From: Ianthella basta
Lineage: Eukaryota; Porifera; Demospongiae; Verongiida; Ianthellidae
DNA length: 64,000 nucleotides
Assembly (NCBI GenBank): GCA_964019415.1
Contig: OZ025881.1
Location: 3,041,780 to 3,105,779, forward strand
Direction: 5' to 3'
Below, in pieces: positions 1-9,500 of the stretch. The notes beneath the pieces are model-generated. The model had not been told where the DNA came from, did not search any database, and worked only from the letters and a program-made list of their open reading frames with translations. Positions within the stretch are counted from its first letter, which is position 1. Every line of letters begins with the position of its first letter. The translations under genes and the position numbers were made by a program.

Positions 1-464
1 CTCCTTTGGCTCTTATGCTCTACTCTCCACTCACTGTGCCTTACATTCAGCATCCATTAAGCTACCAATCATTTCCAGCTATGATTTCCCTCTAGCTGCT
101 TCCCTCCAAACTTCTCTCACTTCCTCTAATGCTATGTCCTTCAATAGCTGCTTCACTGTCCACCTGCTCTTGGCCTCCGCCTCGAAATTACATTATATAA
201 CATATGTTACGCGCATACCTCTATACAGTGCTTTATGTGTATATTTACGTAATAGTGCTTGCTTCACCTTGATCCTGTACCCTGTGTGGAGTCCAACCCT
301 AGCTACACAGTAACTGTATGTATTATAGTATACAGCCCACCAAGTGCCCTGCCCATGCACCTGGTCTCGTAGCTAGCTATGCTATGTAGCTATCCAGACA
401 CAACAGTGTAGGAGAGGGAGGCGGATGGAAATAGATTAGTTGACTTTAGTTACCACGTACTCAC
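1..464. other. Probable intron 1 of SDR gene A; no exon seen
   Basis: This stretch lies 3' of the splice donor of SDR gene A (minus strand) and should be its first intron. I see no match to exon 2 of the sister genes, so that exon is presumably beyond the left edge. No other coding or repeat signal was recognised. Confidence 0.45.
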
Positions 465-623
465 ATTTCTGGACCTCTCCTCGCTCCTACACGCAATGAC
501 TACGTGTGCTCCCAGTACGGCCAGTCCCTTGGCCGTCTCGTATCCAATTCCAGTGTTTCCGCCCGTCACAACAGCCACTCTACCGCACTGGTCGACCTCA
601 GGATAGGACAAACGAGCACCCAT
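465..623 (-). CDS. SDR gene A, exon 1 only (runs off the left edge)
   Basis: First coding exon of an RDH-like short-chain dehydrogenase/reductase. It is 159 bp (53 codons), starts at ATG 623-621 and ends at a GTGAGT donor (464 downwards). The peptide begins [10 protein letters not shown] and carries the Rossmann dinucleotide-binding motif TGGNTGIG followed by [14 protein letters not shown]. Exon 1 of gene D has the same length and phase and is nearly identical in sequence. Remaining exons are not in the window. It is the left-most visible member of the tandem array. The exon alone cannot show whether the gene is functional. Confidence 0.8.
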
Positions 624-720
624 TCTATTTCAATTCCGCACGCTTCACGCGACTTAAGGGTTGTATAAGCCTTTCACACGGACCGCTTAACCCGGAATCG
701 TAATCCCGTGTCACAGTTTA

Positions 721-1795
721 TTTTATCCCCGGTATAAAGTTTCCCCCGGGCTAACGGAAGATTGATTAGAGGACGCAGAAATGACGATAGAAGCCAATAA
801 AAAGCAAGCTACTGCAGGATGAGACGTACCACTGCAGCATGCACAGACTGTTGAGGGACAATATCAGCGAACCCAGCACTTCCTTTCAGTTTGTAGTCCA
901 TGCAGAATACTAGACCAATCGTGTTAACTGGCGATCACGGACTAGTCTTTGCCTTTGTACAATGGCTGGGACACTTGTATATAATAATAATGTGGGAACC
1001 TTTAGCCAGAAGGCTACTCTTCCAGGCACCCACAATACATTCATAGTACAAACAACACAGATAGACACTCACAGACACACATACAATAAATCAGTTTGTT
1101 ATTTGTTCAGTGGGGCTGCTTGTTGTCAGGAGGGTGCTGCCACCGAAAACGTTTCTGCCATGGTCTGGGCTTGAGCTTGAGCTTGAGAGATACAAAGTAG
1201 GGGGGATGGAATAAACGTGACACCGGTGTCAGGGTTTATTCTATCCTTCCCATTTTGTATCACCACGGTTAAAATAGACTAGGATGCTTTATCCCCCGAC
1301 GCTGTATTTCTTTGCTCTTCTTGGTGCATTCTACCCCAGGGGGTTGTTGTGACCTCCATTTGACCCTTCTGGGACAAGTAGTTGTTCACATTCGGACAGT
1401 TTCCTCCTCTTCGCATGCTACTTTGCAGCGATTTTGCACCAGCACAACGATGTCCGCCAGTTTGAGGAATTGCACGCCATCCTGCTACTTGGCGCTGCTT
1501 AAAACATTTCTGCTCTTTGCAGTAGGGCCCTCTTGGCATTCTCAGAGCGTCCATGGGACAGGACAAGTGTCCCAGCCTTAGCTCAAAGACAAAAACTTCC
1601 CGGCGATCGTCGGTTAACGCGATAGACGTATTATTCTGCATACACCTCAAATGAAGTGCAAGACTTGGAGATTTGGACGCTTAACAGTGGTCTCATCCTG
1701 CAGTAGGAAGCATTTTACTAGCTTCTATCGTCAGTTCTCTGTCGCTTAATTGACTTTCGGTTACCCGGGGGGATACTTTATACGGGGGAAATTTT
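721..1795. mobile_element. Non-autonomous DNA transposon with ~100 bp terminal inverted repeats
   Basis: The segment at about 724-825 is an imperfect inverted copy of about 1690-1790. Shared landmarks are the end motif CCCCGGTATAAAGT, the inner ACGATAGAAGC and CTGCAGGATGAGAC. The arms differ by substitutions and small indels, so the insertion is not recent. The interior holds a large palindrome (1190-1260) and a minus-strand 123-codon open frame (1279-1650) with scattered cysteines that I do not recognise and do not call a gene. No transposase was seen, so it is probably a passenger of an unseen autonomous element. Superfamily unknown. Confidence 0.7.
1190..1260. repeat. ~70 bp near-perfect palindrome
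   Basis: The left half, starting TACAAAGTAGGGGGGATGG, is the reverse complement of the right half ending CCTTCCCATTTTGTA with a few mismatches. The centre is GACACCGGTGTC. It lies in the middle of the TIR element at 721-1795 and may be a smaller fold-back element inserted into it. Confidence 0.7.
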
Positions 1796-1840
1796 TGTCA
1801 CGTGAAAATTGGACCCCCATAATATACGTTCCCCCCGGTT

Positions 1841-1860
1841 CAAATATTTCGAAATATTTG
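1841..1860. repeat. Perfect 20 bp palindrome
   Basis: CAAATATTTCGAAATATTTG equals its own reverse complement. It is flanked by GTTCCCCCC-like sequence on the left and GTTCCC on the right, resembling the GTTCCCCC repeats at 2610-2700 and 5035-5235. It may be a very small fold-back element next to the TIR element. Confidence 0.6.
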
Positions 1861-1911
1861 GACCACTATACTGAAATATAAGTTCCCTACATTCCACACA
1901 TGAATGGCGTG

Positions 1912-1977
1912 TGAGCGAAATAGCGGGTCACACTCCGAACGAAATGGCGGTTCACACATCGAACGAAATGGCGGGCA
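1912..1977. repeat. Short tandem repeat upstream of the integrase-like fragment
   Basis: About three degenerate copies of a roughly 24 bp unit carrying GAACGAAATGGCGG and TTCACAC. A TATAAAG sequence follows at about 1986, some 40 bp before the ATG at 2026. It could be promoter repeats of the element whose fragment starts there. Confidence 0.45.
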
Positions 1978-2025
1978 CTAGCGCCTATAAAGAGAGTGGA
2001 GAATCTGTAGAGAATAACGATTGGG

Positions 2026-2340
2026 ATGGAGCAGAAGGAAGAACCTGGTACCGAAGAAGACGTTATATTTGAGCTTGCTATTGAGTACGTGCTGGGTAAT
2101 GGCTACCCCTCTGACCTAGTCAAGGATCGAAAGCGTGCAATGCGGAAGAGAGCGGCGACGCTAACAGCAGAACAGGGTGAAGTTTTCGTTCAGAGGAAAG
2201 GGAGAAGGGTCAATATAGTGACTTCTGTAGAGGAGCAGCGATTTATCCTCAAAGCCTGCTATTCGGACCCAACATCAAGCCACTTTGGCTTAACGAAGAC
2301 CTGGCAAAGGGTATCCGAACGCTTCTATTGGAACGGTCTA
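2026..2340 (+). mobile_element. Integrase-type zinc-binding fragment (Ginger or LTR-type integrase), fossil
   Basis: An open stretch from ATG 2026 whose C-terminal half matches the H2C2 zinc-binding region at the start of retroelement and Ginger integrases, with SDPTSSHFGLTKT followed by RFYW. The N-terminal part has the basic KRAMRKRA stretch common just before this domain in such polyproteins. No catalytic integrase core follows; Harbinger-like sequence begins instead. It is an old, broken remnant. The related tail fragment at 4383-4520 may be the other end of the same former element. Confidence 0.6.
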
Positions 2341-2341
2341 G

Positions 2342-2617
2342 CTCTGGAGACTCGGGACGAACATTGAGCACAGATCGATTAGCTACCTGTTTGGAGTTGG
2401 CCTATCCAGTGCTTGTGTGATTGTCCGCCAGGTGTTCAAGGCGATTGTTGACATCCTAAGAACACAGTATATAGAACTATCACAAGGAGAAGGCTGGCAG
2501 GCAGTGGTGAATTGGTTTCGGCAGAGATGGCAGTTTCCACAATGTGCTGGAGCAATTGATGGCAGCCATATCCCAATTATTGCACCACTACCGGAGCCGG
2601 TGTATATATATCAGTTC
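2342..2617 (+). mobile_element. PIF/Harbinger transposase fragment
   Basis: A frame running into the ATG at 2417 encodes ISYLFGVGLSSACVIVRQV, then WQAVVNWFRQRW and CAGAIDGSHIPI with AP. This is the pre-catalytic helical region plus the first DDE block (AIDGSHIPI) of HARBI1-like nucleases. A stop (TAG 2339-2341) precedes the frame, and after about residue 75 it runs into GTTCCCCC repeat sequence, so the remaining catalytic acids are absent. It directly abuts the integrase-like fragment. Confidence 0.75.
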
Positions 2618-2700
2618 CCCCGGATATCAGTTCCCCTCGGAACTGGAGTCCTAGGACTGGAGGTCCCCCTCTAGGATTTCAGTTCCCCCTTGCGAATCCG
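2610..2700. repeat. GTTCCCCC / CCTAGGA degenerate short-period repeat, left array
   Basis: Several units of about 20 bp built from AGTTCCCC and CCTAGGA elements. The same unit occurs in inverted orientation at 5035-5235. The two arrays may be the ends of one 2.6 kb element, or independent copies of a small satellite. Confidence 0.55.
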
Positions 2701-4382
2701 TGCGGCGCAACGCCTGTCCTAGTACGGGAGTTCCGCGTGAGAAGTCAGCTGGTGCTATGAACGTAGCGGCGTTTCAGATGTGCGCAAACCTACGTAGCTA
2801 TAGCTACCTCAACGACCGTGTACACGCGGGGCAGTCGGCTGAGACAAAGTGTAGGTGACACAATACGAACCATTACGTGATAGTAGACGCCAGGTGTTAC
2901 AATGATCGAAGACATATTTGTCTCCTCCTCTGGCCTTTCTTATAGCTAGCGAGTTTATATGACTAAATACAGCTTGAGAGAGAGAGAGAGAGAGAGCTTG
3001 AATGTAGAAGTGTATCAACCAAAGTAAACTTTAATTAAAGTAGAGTGCAGCTGCAACTGCAAGCTAGTGCCCGTTATTGTGCCCGTTATTGTGAATGGTC
3101 ATTATCACCATATTCAGCTGACCATGCATGCATGCAGTAGTTAGTGTCGGATTTTCATTGTCCCAAATAATATAAGCCACTAAGTTTGGTGTTATTAATC
3201 GATCACGCATGTATGGTGGTCTATTACCATGGCGCACCATGCTTGGTTGTTCATTGATTGGCTCATGAGACCTGTTGGTCTCCCACACCAGCTGCAGGTC
3301 ATGAGATTGTGTAGGCTGTGGAGGAAGTTTAGATTGGCTCTTACTAATGCAATTTTTGGACCAAACATCCATTTGGAGAGAGGTGAGTCCATATGAGGAG
3401 AGGCACATCCCAACTATGTTGGAAGGTAGAGTAAACTGTATCTCTCCCGTGCTGCAGCCTTCTTGTAACAGCATTCCCAAGTTGGGATTGTCGCCTGCTG
3501 AAAGGTTATCTTGGTCAGGAGGTACAGTGAGGGTATTCGTGGCTTACACAGTGGTACACAATGTCTCAGCAAACAATGCAAAGTATATACAGTAAATATT
3601 AGTGTAGTCAATAACATCATAAAGTGAGATCATTGACTACTGCCATAGCAACTGCCCTTCTGCTAGACCAACAGATTCCTAACATAACTTACAATGCTTC
3701 ACCATTTATATAATTACCACCACACAGTACAAGTTACAAAATGCCTCACTAGTAGCTATATGTGCCACTGCTACAAGGACAACACCCACCAGTGCAACCA
3801 CCACCACCACGCACCACCATACAGTCCAGGTTACAATCGCCGTAGCCAGTATATGCGGCAGAACGTACTAGAAAAACGCCTCCAGTACAAGTTTCACAGG
3901 GTCACCACCACCAGTGCATGTAGAGTAGTTGGGAACATTGCTGGAAGGCCACCACCATGCCACTGCATGTAGCTGATGGTACCCACCATAAGTTCCAGTA
4001 GAGTATTTGGGCACCATTTGAGAGCATCACAAAGCAAATGGGTACAAGTTACATTTGCTTGCCGCAAGTCAAGCACAAAAGAAGGGGGAATGGGTGAAGA
4101 GGGATTTGGACCCTGCATCATAGGGATTGTCAGGCTAAGGGCTGGGCTACTGCATAGGTGTTGATTCCTGATAATTGGTGCTGATTTGGTGCTATAATTA
4201 GATTATCCCCATTTATCTGGCCATCTTGAAGGGCAGTATGCAATCGTGCCATGGGTGACCCTGTGTAACTTGTACTGGTGGCATAATTGTTATAATATTT
4301 GGGCACGTAACATTATAGGTGTATGGTAATGTTGGCTGTATTTTGTATAAGTCATAGAATGGGTGTTAAGCTAGGCGAATGA
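2701..4382. other. No recognisable gene; simple repeats
   Basis: I see no convincing exon. The stretch holds a GA run (about 2976-2997), a doubled CCCGTTATTGTG at 3069-3092 and a CCA-rich patch near 3795-3830. Short open frames here have no family resemblance. Confidence 0.4.
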
Positions 4383-4520
4383 TTGTTTGGACCATACAAA
4401 ATAATGAGAGTGACAAAGCCTGGACTATACAAGGTGGAAAACAAAAGTGGGAAACCACTAAAGACGGCAGTAAACTCCTACAGACTAAAGATGTACTATG
4501 AACATAAAGACAAATCAACC
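4383..4520 (+). mobile_element. Integrase C-terminal tail fragment, fossil
   Basis: The open frame begins with FGPYKIMRVTKPGLYKVEN and continues to VNSYRLKMYY. This is the pattern (GPY, then GLY with two hydrophobics, then VN and RLK) seen at the C-terminus of Ginger-like and retroelement integrases. Nothing recognisable precedes it. It may belong with the fragment at 2026-2340. Old and broken. Confidence 0.5.
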
Positions 4521-5034
4521 ACGCTACTGACATCTGCCACCATCACTGCCAAATCGTCATCCACTCCGAGCAATTTAGCTACCCCACCACTGCTACACCT
4601 TCATCCTCCCTTAGCAAGTGTACCGTGTGAATGTCTATGTATAACATGCAAAAACACGTCATCATGTCATCAAATCACGTAGCTATCCCATAGGCTCTAG
4701 TTTGAACATAAATTAAATTTCCCTTAATGTAACTGGTACTTTACAGATGTTAGCTAGCTAGCTAATAGCAACATTTTAACAGCAAACTTTAATAGCATGC
4801 ATACTACGCGTATTACCATCAATTACTTACATGTATTGTCCTGTAATGAGCAAAATTGCTATGTCATAAATATCTGGGAAGCCTGTTTGCATGTGCAGCG
4901 CTTGTATTACAAGGCTGGAAGCCAATTCCCCAAAGATAAGAAACGGTAGTCATCATACCAAGTAGCTAAGGCACTTCAATCCCAAAGTCGCCAGTCACTG
5001 TGGAAGAACACAATGACTACCCTAGCAGCGCCTG

Positions 5035-5235
5035 ACATGGGGGGAACCGGTATTCTAGAGGGGGGAACCATGGTCCTACGCGTCAAACCCAACAGGGGGA
5101 ACTCGAATCCTAAGGCGGAACCCATCTCCTAGGAGGCACGTTCCGGGGGGGAACCGTAATCCTAGGAGACCAGGTCCGCCGGAACCCGTATACTAGGATT
5201 GGAGTTCCGGGGGGAACTGAAATCCTGTTACACCG
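5035..5235. repeat. GTTCCCCC / CCTAGGA degenerate repeat, right array (inverted)
   Basis: Roughly six to eight units of GGGGGGAAC alternating with CCTAGGA or TAGGATT. The orientation is opposite to the 2610-2700 array. GGACCGACCGGACC-type sequence follows at about 5280-5300 and a related patch lies at 6020-6045. Confidence 0.55.
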
Positions 5236-5535
5236 GCGCTTAAGGGACGGTCTAGGGTCGGGTATAATTTCGGACCAAAAACGGACCGACCGGACCGGAC
5301 CAATATAATACATTAGATATAGGGGCTGTGCGGTCGATCAGAAAGCTGCTACTCACACTTTCGCTTGTGGTCTTGCTACCATCCCCAGTTTCTCCGCCTG
5401 TGTATTTAGTGCAAGTGTACATGTGAGTGTGCAATAACAATTAAGGGTTGCCACAGGAGACTATCCTATTGCATGCATATGCCCATTCAAGCTACGTACA
5501 TGTTCTCATGTACCACCATGCTGCATACATACATC

Positions 5536-5719
5536 CATGTACAGCGGATTTATGCAACCTTGCAACAGTTCCCATACCTGGGTAGTCGTTACCTAGGATA
5601 CGAACAGGGTGATATATAATTGTTGAGTATATATACAGTACCAGTCCGTATCCTAGGTAACAACTGCCCATGGTGTGGGAACTGTTGCAAGGTTGCATAA
5701 AATTAATCCGCTATACATG
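5536..5719. mobile_element. 184 bp fold-back MITE
   Basis: The arms at 5536-5610 and 5645-5719 are inverted copies. Both contain TTATGCAACCTTGCAACAGT and TTACCTAGGATACG (or its complement) and end in the CATGTA.AGCGGATT motif. The loop is AT-rich and about 35 bp. There is no coding capacity. Confidence 0.8.
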
Positions 5720-6227
5720 ACTGAAGCGCAACCGTGCTGTCTGAATTTGCACGACGATCGATTAACACACCATTTTACGCATCAGGAAACGGCAAAAAAG
5801 TCATGCGACATCCGTAAAATGGCTGCCGCCGTTAAGGTTGGTTAGAGGACTAAGTATCTGGCTATTCCTTCTTCAAACTAAGTCCTGAAACACTGTAAGA
5901 CAACTCTACTTTTAGAACGTTGTTTAACCTTAGACCAGTACCCCCCTTCCCAGTTTGAAAGTGTGTTTAAAATGCATATCTTCAATATTTAGAATTTTTG
6001 TTCCAGCAGCAAAAACCGATCCGGCCATGGCCGGACCGGCCGGACTGGGTGCTACGGCCCTGCAGTCCTACTGTTCACTCTCGCGCGGGTTTCAGCTTTG
6101 TAGCTAGTAATGCAACAGACAGGCTGGGCTGGATTGAATGATAAACGATGACTAGATACTGTATGCTTATACCAGCTTGCTACATCTATAGCTAGTCTCT
6201 CCAGTTATCCTTATGTGTACATTGATA

Positions 6228-6352
6228 TGGAAGAGCCATAGACAACTGTTAATTGGGGGTCATTGATTGGTTTACTGATAGATGCCAAACATGGTATGAT
6301 GACTAGCTGCTCTTATGCCCACCACCAGTGAAACACTTGTGGTTTGACAGGA
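6228..6352. repeat. 3' flank homologous between SDR genes B and C
   Basis: Similar to 17568-17696, with shared GAGCCA.AGACA..TGTT and AAACACTTGTGGTTT. Both lie 3' of exon 8 of their SDR gene, so this is best read as part of the duplicated unit rather than an independent repeat. Confidence 0.5.
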
Positions 6353-6543
6353 TCATCATGCACTTCATTACAGTGATACTTATGGCTAGAACACATTGCA
6401 ACTGAAGATAAATATATACTCAACCAGGCAGGCTTCATACTTAGATTATTCTAAAATAAATAAGCACGCAAATGTCTGTCTGCTTTTCAGTTATAGTTAT
6501 TATAAACTGCTCCTCAGCAGTCTATTGGCTTCTCCTATTCAGT

Positions 6544-9500
6544 CTACTTTGGTCCGTACTCCCTCCAAATGTCGGGAGAGATGTAGTCCTTGAGCAGGTT
6601 ACAGCTGATCTCCCACAGCTGCTCCTGGTGGGACTGGTTCCTGTGACAGGCAAAAGACAAGACAGGAAATTTAAAGATTGTGTAAAACATGCTTGCCAAT
6701 GATATGGCCAGTCTATTCGAGATAAATTGACAAATATAAAGCGAACGCATTCATGTGAACATAGTCTTACCACCATCTTACTGTAATATGCTACTAAACT
6801 GGACATACTGTACACTGTTTTCAGCCCACTAATACATAAGACCATACTATGAGGTGCATGCATGTGTGTCCTTGAAAGAAAACAATTCTGCAAGGCCAGA
6901 AAGTTTGGCAGGAATGTATTTTGGCAGATTGCTTATGCAGACTTATGCCATAATGATATTCGTAGCAAAATGGCTCATCCCTGATCATGAAAGACAGAGC
7001 TAGGTTTCTACATGTAGTTACTGTTTGTTCAAAGCTGGAGTATTTCATTTTCTTCCTCTGCAATTGTCTTGTCCACAAATCCTTCAACTTGCAAGATAAT
7101 TTCAAGCCTCCTGGTAGTAAATGCTGATGCTTGTCTGCTGCTGGTGACCTCGCACATAATTGTAGCTACCACTTGGGGGCAGGGACGGAGAACAGGCTGC
7201 CAATATCTTTTTGAGTAAGAAATCAAAAGCAATAATAATGTCAGTGTCACAGCATCACATTCGCGACGCCATTCAAATTGCCTTCCTCGTGTGCTGAAAA
7301 GCTAATTGTAAGACAGCTCTTCTTACAACTTCAGTGCCCCAATCTCTTAGCGGTTGATGGTGAACTCCATGTCAATGATTATACTGGCGCATCCAGCTGC
7401 AAGCCTAATATAGAGAAATTATGATTTGCAGTAATGATGACAAATTTGGCAGAAGAAGTATTTATTGGTGGATTGCTCTTAAAACTGCCAATCTGCCAAA
7501 ATGAATTCTCCACCTAAATTTCCAGCTATACAGTATTTGGTACAGATGATGAAGGCTTCACTATAATAGCTGCAATTAGAATTAGAATTCACTGCAAGAA
7601 CAACAGCACCAACAATAACCACAACAGAGTGAATTTAACTGCCTAGTACAGCAGCAAGGTCTATAACACTTAAAGTGATACAGTCATGTGTTACAAAGTC
7701 CATGAACTTTATGGCTACGTAGTTACACTATCACACTCATTAATTTTTAAGAGTGTCTGAACACAGCAATGCTGTTAGAGAGAAACTCTTATATACACTA
7801 GCAGTTTAGCTCACTTTTATGCAAGGATGAACTGTAAGGTGCCTTGAAAGCAATGTGTACTGTATACACTGATTTATGGTTTTGTCTGTTACTATTTGTG
7901 GTAGTGTTACATTATTATTTGCTGTTATATTTGGTAGTGACTGCTGTGTCTGCTGTTATACTTAGTAGCATGTCTGGTGATCACTTATTGCGCATGCGTA
8001 GTGTGTTGGCACGTGTTGCAGTGTTATTTGGAATCATTGCTGACAGTGTTCCCAGTGCGTTGCATGATCGAGTCGCGATCGTTTGTCTGTGATAGAGAAG
8101 ACATTACAAGTGGCGACGAAGGTGGGATATGGCAGTTGCAGCAATTGGTCAAGTGGAGACCTTCGATGCCGACCGCGAATCGCGGCTTATCTGGAGAGGA
8201 TTGACTTGTTCCTGGCGGCTAACGCGATACCGGACAACCGCAAAGTCCCAGTTTTTCTTACCCTCGTTGGTGGGCAGACGTATGCCCTCTTGAGGGACTT
8301 GTTGTCATCAGTTAAACCATCCGTGAAAACGCTGGCACAGCTCAAGGAGACGCTGAAGAAGCACTATGAACCCAAGAAGATCATTATGGTGGAACGTTTT
8401 TGGTTCCATCAGCGATGACAGGAACCGGGAGAGACCGTGGCCAAGTTCGAAGCGGAGTTGCGGAAGTTGGCATCCAGGTGTGAGTTTGGGGAAGGGCTGG
8501 AAGATGCGTTGAGGGATCGATTGGTTTGTGGCCTGAGGGAGGAGGTGCATCGTAAGCGCCTGCAGCTGAGTTCGAGTTGACTCTGAGTAAGGCACTGACC
8601 ATAGCACATAGCTTGGAGTTAGCAGAGCAGAATGCTAGAGAGTTGAGAGAGGCTGTCTCCAGTAGTGCTGTTCACCAGGTGTCTCATAGCAGGACCCCAT
8701 ACAAAGGGCCAGCCCAGTGTCATAGCAGCAGTAAACCCCAGGGTCGTGGGAAGGAGTGCTATCGCTGCGGTAGCACTGATCACTTGGCTGCTACATGTCG
8801 TTTTATTGATACCATTTGCCACCAGTGTAAGAAAAAGGGGCACTTGGCTCGTGTCTGCCATTCAGCCAAGTCTAGAGGGGGGCACAAGGGTGCTAGGCCT
8901 CAGGGCTCTAGAACACAGCGACTGGCTACAGTGGAGGTGTCAGAGGAAGCCGACCTTCCTATTATGTGCCTAGGATCCAGGCGGACTGATCCAATGATAG
9001 TAGAGGTCGGGGTAGAGGGTGTCCCTGTGTCAATGGAAGTTGACACAGGTGCGGCTGTGTCCATAATGTCACTGAAGCAGCAACAGGAGCTGTTTCCGGA
9101 TGGACAGCTCCAGCCGGCTGGTATTGCCTTGCACACGTACACTGCACAGCGAGTGGAAGTGGTGGGCAGTTTGCCTGTCCATGTTGTGTACAAAGACCAG
9201 GAGAAGGATCTGTAATTGGTCATAGTGAAGAGCGAGGGACCAGCCTTGCTAGGGAGAGATTGGCTGGCTCACATTTGCCTGGACTGGGCTCTCCTTGCAT
9301 ACCAGACGCGAGGTAATCTTCCGCTGGAGGAGCTTCTGCACAAATACGAAGATGTATTCCGTGAGGAGCTCGGGACGGTGAAGTCAGTTCAGGTCAATTT
9401 GAAGTTGAAGGAGAATAGCCAGCCCAAGTTTTTTCGTCCACGTTCGGTCCCTTTTTGCCATAAAAGATGCGATTGGCAAAGAAATTGAACGTTTAGAATC

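Noticed and set aside
962-1174. 70-codon frame starting MAGTLVYNNN
   Set aside because: It lies within the TIR element, is low in complexity at its end, and has no supporting context.
1279-1650. 123-codon minus-strand frame with several cysteines
   Set aside because: It lies inside a non-autonomous TIR element, has no regular cysteine spacing, and has no recognisable relatives.
7029-7250. 73-codon minus-strand frame with an acidic helical end
   Set aside because: It falls inside a probable MITE in intron 7 of gene B and does not match the SDR exon structure.
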